Position numbers and translations under genes: made by a program. From contig OY970336.1 in NCBI GenBank assembly GCA_963717455.1, positions 5,332,001 to 5,396,000 of the forward strand: a stretch of DNA of 64,000 nucleotides. Direction: 5' to 3'. Positions 35,872 to 43,271 of this stretch are shown piece after piece (positions within the stretch are counted from its first letter, which is position 1; each line of letters starts with the position of its first letter). The notes under the pieces were generated by a model. That model ran no database searches. It had not been told where the DNA came from and saw only the letters and a program-made list of their open reading frames with translations. The DNA is from Bog-473 sp963717455. GTDB taxonomy: Bacteria; Actinomycetota; Acidimicrobiia; Acidimicrobiales; RAAP-2.

Positions 35872-35943
35872 TCGAGTAGCCGGGCGGAATCGCACCCCCC
35901 GGCTCTCACAGAACCGGACGTGAATCTCTCGACTCATCCGGCT
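35872..35943 (-). mobile_element. 3' end of a group II intron (domains V and VI)
   Basis: On the minus strand 35943-35910 is exactly 34 bases and forms a domain V hairpin: AGCCGGATGAG pairs with the TTCACGTCCGGTTCT arm, with the catalytic AGC triad at its foot and a GAGA-type tetraloop. A domain VI-like stem (GAGCCGGGGGG... pairing with ...CCGCCCGGCTACTC) follows. No reverse transcriptase or upstream domains are present, so this is a truncated relic. The pattern fits bacterial group II introns with domain V of the GCCG..CGGT class. Confidence 0.7.
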
Positions 35944-36002
35944 TTTTGCAGGTCGGCGATAACGAGATTTCGTCTCTACAAGACTTAGGGGCCGCGCTGA
36001 TA

Positions 36003-36081
36003 GGTGACCATCCACCGGTCGTTGTGATGGCCCAGATTTGATTCTGGGTGCGTCCCAACCAACGACCAAGTGGAGGTCACC
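36003..36081. repeat. 79-bp element with outer inverted repeat and inner hairpin
   Basis: Outer arms of about 22 bases (36003-36024, 36060-36081) are inverted repeats that begin GGTGACC and end GGTCGTTG, with one gap and two mismatches. Between them CCCAGA (36031-36036) and TCTGGG (36043-36048) form a perfect inner stem. It lies directly before a truncated IS5-type transposase start. It could be an IS end with its mirror, or a MITE. Confidence 0.5.
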
Positions 36082-36087
36082 CCCATA

Positions 36088-36157
36088 ATGCGCGCACTCG
36101 AGCCCGAAGTGGTAGATGCCGTCTGGGCGGTAATCGAGCCGCTGATCCCGCCAGCGC
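36088..36157 (+). pseudogene. N-terminal fragment of an IS5-family transposase
   Basis: About 23 codons read MRALEPEVVDAVWAVIEPLI and then PPAPE, the usual opening of IS5/IS4-type transposases, right behind the palindromic element. The frame then runs into an IS3 fragment lying on the other strand. Truncated and inactive. Confidence 0.5.
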
Positions 36158-36510
36158 CCGAGAAGATGAGCTCTGAGAATCCCCAGGCGGTGAACTGGCT
36201 GGCTGCCGTGGTCTGAGTGGATGACCGAGCACGGTCCGATTGACCGTGCGTCACTGGCCATCGACACCGCGTCCTTGACGAGGCCCGCCTCGCAACGCCG
36301 GTCGATGGCCCACCCCACGACGCGGCGGCTGAAGGCGTCGAGGACACAGCAGTAATAGACCTTGCCTTCGCGCGTGGGGTGCTCGGTGATGTCGGTGAGC
36401 CACAAGACGTTGGGCCGAGCGATGGTCTTGTGTGCCTGGGCCAGCTCGTCGGCCTCGAAGCTCTTGACGCCCTCGGCACGGCTCAGTGGTCTAGCAGGGC
36501 CAATAGGGCC
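36158..36510 (-). pseudogene. internal fragment of an IS3-family transposase (OrfB)
   Basis: The reading frame has the integrase-core features RPNVLWLTDITEHPT (first Asp), YCCVLDAFSRRVVGWAIDRR and CSVIHSDHGSQ (second Asp). It then needs a frameshift to continue with FTAWGFSE and is cut by the IS5 fragment. The N-terminal part and the final Glu are missing. A relic with a junction to two other elements. Confidence 0.75.
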
Positions 36511-36560
36511 TCCACCCACTGCGGCCAGGCGAGACACCTCTGACAGTCGGAACCGGTTTC

Positions 36561-36578
36561 GTGGGATTTTTGTGGGAT
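36561..36578 (+). repeat. paired GTGGGAT motifs, possible integrase arm sites
   Basis: GTGGGAT occurs at 36561 and 36572, 11 bp apart, about 120 bp from the tRNA-Ala remnant. The spacing is the same as that of the arm-type pairs at the island ends. Confidence 0.35.
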
Positions 36579-36696
36579 GCCACCTATCTTCGGGCCCTCT
36601 TCGGGTGTTTTTCCAGGCCTCAGGTGCGGGCTCCCTCGGAGGCCGTCTGACTCCGGTTGGACACGGTCAATCCTTGGGGAGTTGGAGTCCGTCCAG

Positions 36697-36750
36697 GTGG
36701 AGGTGAGCGGACTCGAACCGCCGACTTCTACGTTGCGAACGTACGGTTCT
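36697..36750 (-). other. tRNA-Ala(CGC)-like 3' remnant, possible old attachment site
   Basis: On the minus strand a stem-loop TACG-TTCGCAA-CGTA (anticodon CGC) is followed by a T-arm with GGTTCGAGTCC and an acceptor end CACCTCCACC. The 5' half of a tRNA is absent. This is the form left by integrases that recombine within tRNA 3' ends, and suggests a second, older integration event inside the island. Confidence 0.5.
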
Positions 36751-36967
36751 CAGGGTTTTGACGAGCACCTTTCTGGCGTCTCTCCTCGTGGCGGCGTTGC
36801 GATCCCCCTCAGGCTCCCTCACGATCCCTCCCCTTCCCTCTCGATAAGTCCTCATGACCTGGCCGGTCACCATCAAGGGATGAAATGCTGGCGGGCGGCC
36901 GCTGGGTGTGGTCGCCGACGTTTTCTTGCCGCCGCGAGCGCGCGATAAGTCTGGTGCGGGACCGTGG

Positions 36968-37024
36968 GGACCACCAAGTGTCGCTACGAGCACGAACCGG
37001 AGATTCCGCTTTACACCGTGGTCC
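36968..37024 (+). ncRNA. candidate bridge-RNA region of the IS110 element
   Basis: IS110 elements are known to transcribe a structured bridge RNA from the non-coding end before the recombinase gene. Here GGACCAC (36968-36974) pairs with GTGGTCC (37018-37024), enclosing 43 bases, just upstream of the transposase start. The element ends are unknown, so boundaries and guide loops cannot be set. Confidence 0.3.
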
Positions 37025-37059
37025 TCTCCCGGTGGCCTCCGACTATCAGGAGGTGAGCG

Positions 37060-38298
37060 ATGAAGCAGATCAGGGACAAGGTGGGCGGCCTCGACGTCCA
37101 CCGCGACAATGTGGTCGCCTGCACAAGGGTGACGATGCCCGACGGCGATATCGAGGTCGCCAAAGAACGGTTCCCCACCACCCAGGCGGGGCTGGCCGAG
37201 CTGACTGCGTTCTTGATGGACGCTGGGGCCAAAACGGTGGCGATGGAGGCGACGGGGATCTATTGGCGGGCGGTCTACTACGCCCTCGAGGGGCTCTTCG
37301 AGGAGTTGTGGCTCTGTAACGCCGCCCACGTCAAGAACGTCCCCGGACGCAAGACCGACCTCTCCGACGCCGAGTGGCTGGCCGACGTCGCCGCGCACGG
37401 GATGGTGCGGCCCTCCTTCGTGCCCCCGCCCGAGATCCGAGAGCTCCGCGAGCTGACCCGCTACAGGAAGACCCAGGTCGACGCCCGGGCCAAGGAGATC
37501 CAGCGCCTCGAGAAGACCCTGCAGGACGCCGGGGTGAAGCTCACCTCGGTGGCGTCGACGGTGTGGTCGGCGTCGTCGCGGGCGATGATCGAAGCGATGA
37601 TCGCCGGCGAGCGCGACTCGGTGGTCTTGGCCGGCATGGCCAAGGGGGTCATGCGCAACAAGATCGATCGGCTCGAAGTCGCCCTCGAGGGGAACTTCGG
37701 CGCTCACCACGCGCTGCTCTGTCGCCAGATCATCGACCACCTCGACTTCTTGGACGCCTCCATCGCCACGCTCAGCGCCGAGATCTGTGCCCGGCTCGTC
37801 CCTTTTGAGCCCCAGGTCGCCCTGCTCACCTCCATCACGGGCATCTCGGCGACCACGGCGCAGATCATCGTCGCCGAGACCGGGGCCGACATGAATCGCT
37901 TCCCGACGGCGGGGCACCTGTGCGCCTGGGCGGGCGTGGCGCCGGCCAGCTACGAGTCGGCCGGCAAGAAGCGCCCGGTCGGCACCCGCAAGGGTGCACC
38001 GTGGCTGCGGCGCACCTTGATCGAGGCCGCACGGAGCGCAGCGCGGACCAAAGGCAGTTACTACTCGGCGCTCTATTCCCGCATCGCCCGGCGCCGAGGC
38101 CCGAACAAGGCGGCAGTCGCCGTCGCGCACTCCATGCTCGAGACCGCCTGGCATCTGCTCAGCACCGGAGCCCTCTACCAAGACCCTGGTGCCGACTACT
38201 TCGAGCGCCGTCACGATCCGGCCGTCGAGGCAAAGCGGCTCCAGCACCGGATCGAGGCACTCGGATTCGCCGTCACCATTACCGAGAAGGCCGCGTAG
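37060..38298 (+). CDS. IS110-family recombinase/transposase
   Basis: 412 residues. The N-terminal RuvC-like DEDD domain has GLDVHRDNVVAC, AMEATGIYWR and GRKTDLSDAEWLAD. After a coiled coil, the C-terminal Tnp domain has LTSITGISATTAQIIVAETG, FPTAGHLCAWAGVAP and a Ser-containing ESAGKKRPVGTRKG that holds the catalytic serine. AGGAGG lies upstream of ATG 37060. The gene looks intact, and IS110 elements usually lack terminal inverted repeats, so the ends are not defined. Possibly active. Confidence 0.93.
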   Translation: MKQIRDKVGGLDVHRDNVVACTRVTMPDGDIEVAKERFPTTQAGLAELTAFLMDAGAKTVAMEATGIYWRAVYYALEGLFEELWLCNAAHVKNVPGRKTDLSDAEWLADVAAHGMVRPSFVPPPEIRELRELTRYRKTQVDARAKEIQRLEKTLQDAGVKLTSVASTVWSASSRAMIEAMIAGERDSVVLAGMAKGVMRNKIDRLEVALEGNFGAHHALLCRQIIDHLDFLDASIATLSAEICARLVPFEPQVALLTSITGISATTAQIIVAETGADMNRFPTAGHLCAWAGVAPASYESAGKKRPVGTRKGAPWLRRTLIEAARSAARTKGSYYSALYSRIARRRGPNKAAVAVAHSMLETAWHLLSTGALYQDPGADYFERRHDPAVEAKRLQHRIEALGFAVTITEKAA

Positions 38299-38710
38299 CC
38301 ACACCCGTCCACAACTCCACCTCGTCACGCACCGACCGGTGCCTGGTGACGCGCGCCCACGATCCGCGACGGCTTCGGCATTTCACCGGAGGTCACGTAA
38401 GGTCACGCCCGAACAGAGTCGGGGCGTGGCCACGGGTCGGTACCGAGGTCCGATCTGCAGGCTCTCGTAATGCGCTGCGAATGGCGGCCGTTCCCTGTTG
38501 ACGACGATTACGTTTCCCTGTTGACGACGATTACGTTCCTCAGCGAGCAACAAGACATTACCGACCCCCCGATATGGCGGTGCTTTTCGTCGGGCAGACG
38601 ATGGCACGCCCATCTTGGGTCTGCTAGCAGCCGGTTGATCCCCGTCGGGTTACGCCCAGCACCTCATCCGCTCGGCCGTCTCCTATTCCCTGGTCGACGG
38701 CAGGCCCTAA
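38299..38710. other. gap between the IS110 and IS1380 genes
   Basis: About 410 bases with no supported gene. It includes the right end of the IS110 element at an unknown position, a 23-bp tandem repeat, and the left target duplication of the IS1380 element at its end. Confidence 0.4.
38491..38536. repeat. 23-bp tandem repeat, two copies
   Basis: The unit TTCCCTGTTGACGACGATTACGT is perfect in both copies (38491-38513, 38514-38536). It lies in non-coding DNA between two IS elements; replication slippage or an IS end duplication are possible origins. Confidence 0.9.
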
Positions 38711-40366
38711 CCCGGACCTTTCACTAAAAAGTCCTACGTTCTTGCCGTATTGACGCGGAAAAGCCCTCGTGGCAAGGGAAACTGTTGATTGCGAAGCCAA
38801 CAGGAACCAAACCAGGAGGGCACTTCCGAGATGCAGCGTAACGCGGGCCGACCCAACATTGTGGTGACCACCGGCGGCAAGGGAGTCGCCGCTCACGCGG
38901 GTGCTCGGCTGTTGTGCGAACTGGCCGATGAGCTTGGGTTGCGCCAAGGACTCTCAGAGGCGATGGCGCCGACCAAGAAGCGCCGACGAGGCCATGACCG
39001 GGGCCAGGTGCTCGTCGATCTGGCCGTGGCCATCGCCGACGGGGCGACCGCCATCAGCGACCTGCGGGTGCTGGCCGACCAGCCGGCCCTCTTCGGCGAT
39101 GTGGCTTCGGTGCCGACGACCTGGCGGACCCTCGAGGCCATTGACGCCGCCGCCTTCGAACGCATCGCTTCGGCGCGAGCAAAGGCTCGGGCCGAGGCCT
39201 GGGCAGCCGGTCTTGACCCAGGTTTCTACGTGATCGATCTCGACGCCACGCTCGTTGGTGCGCATTCGGAGAAGGAGGGGGCAGCCCCCAACTACAAGCA
39301 CGGCTTCGGGTTCCAGCCGCTCATGGCCTTCCTCGATGCCACCGGTGAACCACTGGCTGCACGCCTGCGCCCGGGCAACGCGGCGCCGGGTAATGCAGAC
39401 GACCACGTCATCGTGCTCGACGAGGCTTTGGCCCAGCTGCCGATCGATCCAGCCACCTGCGAGGTGATCGCCCGGACCGACGCCGCGGGCTGCTCGCACC
39501 GCTTCACCGAGGCCTGCGCGGAGCGAAATGTCCGCTTCGTCGTCCGCCACAGGCTCAGTGCCGAGCTGGCGGCTGTCGTGACCAATGTGCCCAAACACCG
39601 CTGGAAAAGAGCCATCTCGGCCGATGGTGCTGAAGAGCGCGAGTCCGGAGAGGTGGCCGAGATCACCGACCTGGTGGATTTGTCACGCTGGGGGGAGGGC
39701 ACCCGGATGATTACCCGGCGTGAGCTGCCCCACCCCGGAGCCCAACTCACCTTCAGCGATGTCGGGGGCTATCGCTACCAGGTCTTCATCACCGACCAGC
39801 GAGAAGACGACGTCTGCTTCCTCGACGCGCTCTATCGGGGCCGGGGACGCTGTGAGCGTCGGATCTGCGACGCCAAGGACACCGGACTGACCAACCTGCC
39901 CTCAGCCAGCTTCGCCATCAACGCGGCCTGGCTGGCTCTGGTCCTCATCGCCGGCGACCTCTTGGTCTGGATGAAGGCACTCTGCCTCGAAGGCGAGCTG
40001 GCCCGGGCCGAGCCCAAGCGACTGCGCTACACCCTCTTGCACACCGCCGGCGTGCTGGTGCGCTCGGCGCGACGCACCACCTTGCGCATCGCGGAGGGTT
40101 GGCCCTGGGCCGACGACCTCGTGGTGGCCTTCACCCGACTGCCGAACTGGTCCAGCGCCTGAGCACATTTGGTGGTTCCGCGCTGTGCAAGACGCTGAGT
40201 TGATCGAACACGCCCATCGATCGGGCGTGTGACCTCCAGCGAGACTGCGCGCCTCGACCGGCCGTCTCACTGACCGCGCCCACATCAACCATGGTCTCGA
40301 AGACGACCTCATGGCACGTCGAACAACAGAATGGACTTCACCACCGGGGATACTGAAAGGTCCGGG
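38711..40366 (+). mobile_element. intact IS1380-family element, copy 1
   Basis: Terminal inverted repeats CCCGGACCTTTCA at 38711-38723 and 40354-40366 are perfect over 13 bp. The element is flanked by a perfect 4-bp target duplication CTAA (38707-38710 and 40367-40370), as expected for IS1380. 1656 bp with a single transposase gene. Direct repeats plus an intact gene suggest a recent insertion. Confidence 0.9.
38831..40162 (+). CDS. IS1380-family transposase, copy 1
   Basis: 443 residues of the IS1380 DDE transposase. Visible landmarks are the first Asp region FYVIDLDATLVGAHSEKEGA, the NYKHGFGFQPL segment, RTDAAGCSHRF (second Asp), and the C-terminal CDAKDTGLTNLPSASFAINAAWLAL with the catalytic Glu region before it. 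ATG 38831 lies 12 bases behind AGGAGG. Complete and in one frame. Confidence 0.9.
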   Translation: MQRNAGRPNIVVTTGGKGVAAHAGARLLCELADELGLRQGLSEAMAPTKKRRRGHDRGQVLVDLAVAIADGATAISDLRVLADQPALFGDVASVPTTWRTLEAIDAAAFERIASARAKARAEAWAAGLDPGFYVIDLDATLVGAHSEKEGAAPNYKHGFGFQPLMAFLDATGEPLAARLRPGNAAPGNADDHVIVLDEALAQLPIDPATCEVIARTDAAGCSHRFTEACAERNVRFVVRHRLSAELAAVVTNVPKHRWKRAISADGAEERESGEVAEITDLVDLSRWGEGTRMITRRELPHPGAQLTFSDVGGYRYQVFITDQREDDVCFLDALYRGRGRCERRICDAKDTGLTNLPSASFAINAAWLALVLIAGDLLVWMKALCLEGELARAEPKRLRYTLLHTAGVLVRSARRTTLRIAEGWPWADDLVVAFTRLPNWSSA

Positions 40367-40370
40367 CTAA

Positions 40371-40612
40371 ACCTTTGTGCTTGTGTTATGAGCCCTTGGG
40401 TTATGAGCCCATTCGTAAAGACACGCTCGACATAGCTTGTGGGGCCGGTCCCCGGATCAGTAGTCATGTCCGAACAGGCTCTTGTCATGCCGAGCGCATG
40501 GCGGCGGTGCGGTTGTTGAAGACGTTCATGTGTTCGGCGAGCGGCAGGACATCATCGGATCGTCACTCGGGGACATGATGGCATTGGCATGACCTTGCTA
40601 CCGGCGCCGGGA
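40371..40612. other. gap between IS1380 copy 1 and the VKOR gene
   Basis: About 240 bases. An 11-base direct repeat GTTATGAGCCC occurs twice near 40385 and 40400. No gene or RNA is supported; the operon on the right ends here. Confidence 0.35.
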
Positions 40613-41086
40613 TCACCCGTCGACGTCGGCCTCCTCGGCGAGGGGCGCGGGATAGGCACTCGTCGCGTAGACCGTGACCCCGAACAGCACCAGAGTAAGC
40701 ACGTGCACCGAGGTGCACCACAGGCAGATGGCGTCGATCGCGAAGAGCTCGGCGTACAACAGGTACAGCACCGTGCAGAGTCCCACCACCGCCCAGGCCA
40801 GCCGCCCCAGACGGACGGCAGAGTCGGGACGCCGCCACATGGTCGGGAGCTGCAGAACCAGCATGACGGCGAAGAACACCAGGCCGAGCACGGCCACCGG
40901 TACACCGGCGACCGCCGAGTACGTGCTGGTGGTCACCTTCAGGCAATTGACGACCCCGTTGTCGGAGCAGGCCAGCGACGTCGACGACGTGAAGTGCTCG
41001 TACGTGAGGTAGCACGCCACCCCCAGTCCGAACGCACTGGCGACGGTCCCGACGAGCCCCGGCCACCGGGGAATCTCTTCATCCAT
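40613..41086 (-). CDS. VKOR-family membrane disulfide oxidoreductase
   Basis: 157 residues from ATG 41086 with at least four membrane helices. It has the VKOR features: the extracytoplasmic Cys pair (ACSDNG, then VNCLKV), a Ser/Tyr-rich STYSAVAGVPVAVLGL, and the quinone-side CLWC motif near the C-terminus. VKOR re-oxidises a partner thioredoxin-like protein and passes electrons to quinone. It overlaps the DUF929 gene by eight bases, and DUF929 is the expected partner, so the two make an envelope disulfide-forming pair in place of DsbA/DsbB. Confidence 0.87.
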   Translation of the reverse strand: MDEEIPRWPGLVGTVASAFGLGVACYLTYEHFTSSTSLACSDNGVVNCLKVTTSTYSAVAGVPVAVLGLVFFAVMLVLQLPTMWRRPDSAVRLGRLAWAVVGLCTVLYLLYAELFAIDAICLWCTSVHVLTLVLFGVTVYATSAYPAPLAEEADVDG

Positions 41087-42011
41087 TGTGCACCGCGGAG
41101 CACACGTCGGAAGGTTGGTCATGGCTGAGCGACCCGCAGATCGTCTTGATCAGCTGGGCGGCGCTGGCGTCGATGTCAGCGCCGATGCTCGTGGAGTTGT
41201 TGCCGACTTGGGCCGCCACGGTGGAGAACGGCAGGTTCTGCAACGGACCGTACGAGTACTGGGCCGACGGCAGCACCTGCTTGCCCCCGAAGTCGAGGAA
41301 CGGGATCGTGCCCCCGTTGGTGTCCTGCCACAGAGTGGACTGCGCCTGGGTCGGCTGCTGCAGGGGTGCGTAGCCGTCGCCCTCCGGCTTGTTGGTGTAG
41401 ATCTCCACCGGCGTGAACGTGAAGTAGGGGCTGGAGTACGTCGTGCCGTAGAAGGTCAGGGTGGGGACGTCCCCGTCCAGGTTGGCGGAGTGGATGCGGC
41501 CCGGCGCCGGGCTGAACGTGCCGAACTTGGAGAGGGCGATATAGACCGGCCACCGCTCGGCGGCGCAGTGCGGGCAGAACTCGGCGCCGATGTACAACAG
41601 CTCAAGCTTCCCTTTCGCGGTGAGGGCAGGGTTGTTGACCGACTGTGGCGTCGTGAGAATGCCGCCTGTGGGAGCCGCATTGAGCGTCGAGATCGGGACT
41701 GACATCAGTTTGGCCAGCGTGGACGCCGGGATCGGCGTGCCCGCCGGGGGCGACGGCACGTCGACGGTGGAGCCCGAGCCCCCGCCGCCGGCGACCTTGA
41801 CGACCACCAGCACGGCCACGATGACCACCACCAGCGCGATGGTCACGATCCCATAGGTGCGGGTGCGTGCTCGGCGCTGCTCGCGTGCGGCCTGCTGCTT
41901 GGCCGCCTGGCGCTCGGCGAAGCGCTGGCTCGAGGCCGACTTTTTGGGGGTTGCGGTGGATGATTTTCCCTTCTGTGCCTTCGTTGGCGGTCGGGGGCGG
42001 TTGTTCGGCAT
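41079..42011 (-). CDS. DUF929 membrane-anchored thioredoxin-like protein
   Basis: 310 residues. A Lys/Ala-rich cytoplasmic N-terminus (about 1-52), one membrane anchor (IVTIALVVVIVAVLVVV), a Ser/Pro linker, then the outside domain with the redox motif LYIGAEFCPHCAAERW and the late strand TIPFLDFGG. Family DUF929 is thioredoxin-like. With VKOR coupled downstream it is the probable oxidant of exported proteins. It could serve the Cys-containing SCO-type protein encoded upstream in the same operon. Confidence 0.82.
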   Translation of the reverse strand: MPNNRPRPPTKAQKGKSSTATPKKSASSQRFAERQAAKQQAAREQRRARTRTYGIVTIALVVVIVAVLVVVKVAGGGGSGSTVDVPSPPAGTPIPASTLAKLMSVPISTLNAAPTGGILTTPQSVNNPALTAKGKLELLYIGAEFCPHCAAERWPVYIALSKFGTFSPAPGRIHSANLDGDVPTLTFYGTTYSSPYFTFTPVEIYTNKPEGDGYAPLQQPTQAQSTLWQDTNGGTIPFLDFGGKQVLPSAQYSYGPLQNLPFSTVAAQVGNNSTSIGADIDASAAQLIKTICGSLSHDQPSDVCSAVHNG

Positions 42012-42053
42012 AACGACTCTTTCTCTTTCGCTCTCCAGGACTCAACCTGATTC

Positions 42054-43271
42054 CTAACCGGATGAACCGAATTCAATGGGCACACTGATCGCCTGACCCT
42101 TCGCCCAGTGGCTTGAACCGGGCGAGAGGTGCCAGTCGGCGAACGCCGTGTCGTTGACGGCCAGGGCGTCGATGGCATTCGCCGGGCCGAAGGCCAGGGT
42201 GCTCGTTCCTCCGGGCAACGTTGGCAGCAATTGCCAGGAGTCGTCCGGACCTCCCACAAGGCCCGCCTCCTCCGACCCCCCAGATCCTGCGAGCAGGACG
42301 AACATCCCAACGCCGCTGGCCGGTCCGATGGACAGGACACGCTGTGACGAGCGCAGTCGCAAGGCTCCAGAAACGCTCCACTGACCCCCGCTTCCGGCCC
42401 AGGCGGCGACCAGGCTTGTGCCCTCTTTGACAGATGTCACAGCGAGAATTGTCGAGATTCCCTCGCTCGTCTGTTTGAGGCTGATCACGTCGACGCTGCC
42501 GAGGTCGAGCTGTCGTGGAAGGGTGGGTCCGACAAGGCGCCATCGATCTCCGCTTCGAGAAAATATGCCGACCGTGCCAGCATGCCGGCATCCACCACCG
42601 ATCAACGCTTGGGTCCCGTCGTAGCCAACGGCAGTAATGGAGCCAAGACCACAGAGACGTCCGGCCGACGAGGAGGCCAACACACCCTCGGTCGTCAACG
42701 TCCGCCAGGTCGAAAGTCCGCGTGCGCTCGAGACCGCGCGCACACGGTCGCCGTCGTTTAGGAGCGCAACGGAGTTTCCGTTGAGGGCGTCGGTGGCAAG
42801 GGCGCTGTTATCGGCGGCCAGGCCAGCAGGAAGCAATCCAGTGGTCCACGATGACTGCGTCGGTGAGGCGGTGAGCAGCGTCGAGAACGTCAAGCGATTG
42901 GCGGGCCGGATGCCGACCTCCACCGACTGGCCATCGGGGGTGGCAATGATCAGCCCTCCGTTCGTGGCCAAAGCGAGTGTCGACGTGGCATTGGACCAAC
43001 TCGATCTACCGCTGGCCCGATAGAACAGTTGCCAGAAGGTATTGAGCGGCTGGTCCAGATGACCCATGGGCACGGTCGCCCAGGTTCCGGCCGAAGTCTG
43101 AACCGAAGTGGCGAGGGCCGAAGGTGATTCTGAAACGATCTGGGGCGATGCGGCTCCCGCGGGCTCGGCGAGCGCCATGGCCGCCAGGGTGATGAAAGGC
43201 AACGTCGAGGCAACGGCCCGATGCCACCATGTGCTCCACGAAAATGATCTCGTCTTGGGCGCATTGTTCAC
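42054..43271 (-). CDS. exported beta-rich protein of unknown function
   Basis: 405 residues with a long signal-peptide-like N-terminus (HRAVASTLPFITLAAMALAEPAGA). The rest is Ser/Thr/Gly/Leu-rich with repeating short strands and turns, as in a beta-propeller. There are two Cys about 15 residues apart (RLCGLGS, GGGCRHAG). The start overlaps the preceding gene's stop by four bases. I do not recognise a family; its place between a SCO-domain protein and an oxidative-folding pair suggests an exported partner. Confidence 0.6.
   Translation of the reverse strand: MNNAPKTRSFSWSTWWHRAVASTLPFITLAAMALAEPAGAASPQIVSESPSALATSVQTSAGTWATVPMGHLDQPLNTFWQLFYRASGRSSWSNATSTLALATNGGLIIATPDGQSVEVGIRPANRLTFSTLLTASPTQSSWTTGLLPAGLAADNSALATDALNGNSVALLNDGDRVRAVSSARGLSTWRTLTTEGVLASSSAGRLCGLGSITAVGYDGTQALIGGGCRHAGTVGIFSRSGDRWRLVGPTLPRQLDLGSVDVISLKQTSEGISTILAVTSVKEGTSLVAAWAGSGGQWSVSGALRLRSSQRVLSIGPASGVGMFVLLAGSGGSEEAGLVGGPDDSWQLLPTLPGGTSTLAFGPANAIDALAVNDTAFADWHLSPGSSHWAKGQAISVPIEFGSSG

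Noticed and set aside
36667..38328. 553-codon minus-strand frame opposite the IS110 gene
   Set aside because: The plus strand has the complete DEDD and Ser motifs; the minus frame is a composition artefact.
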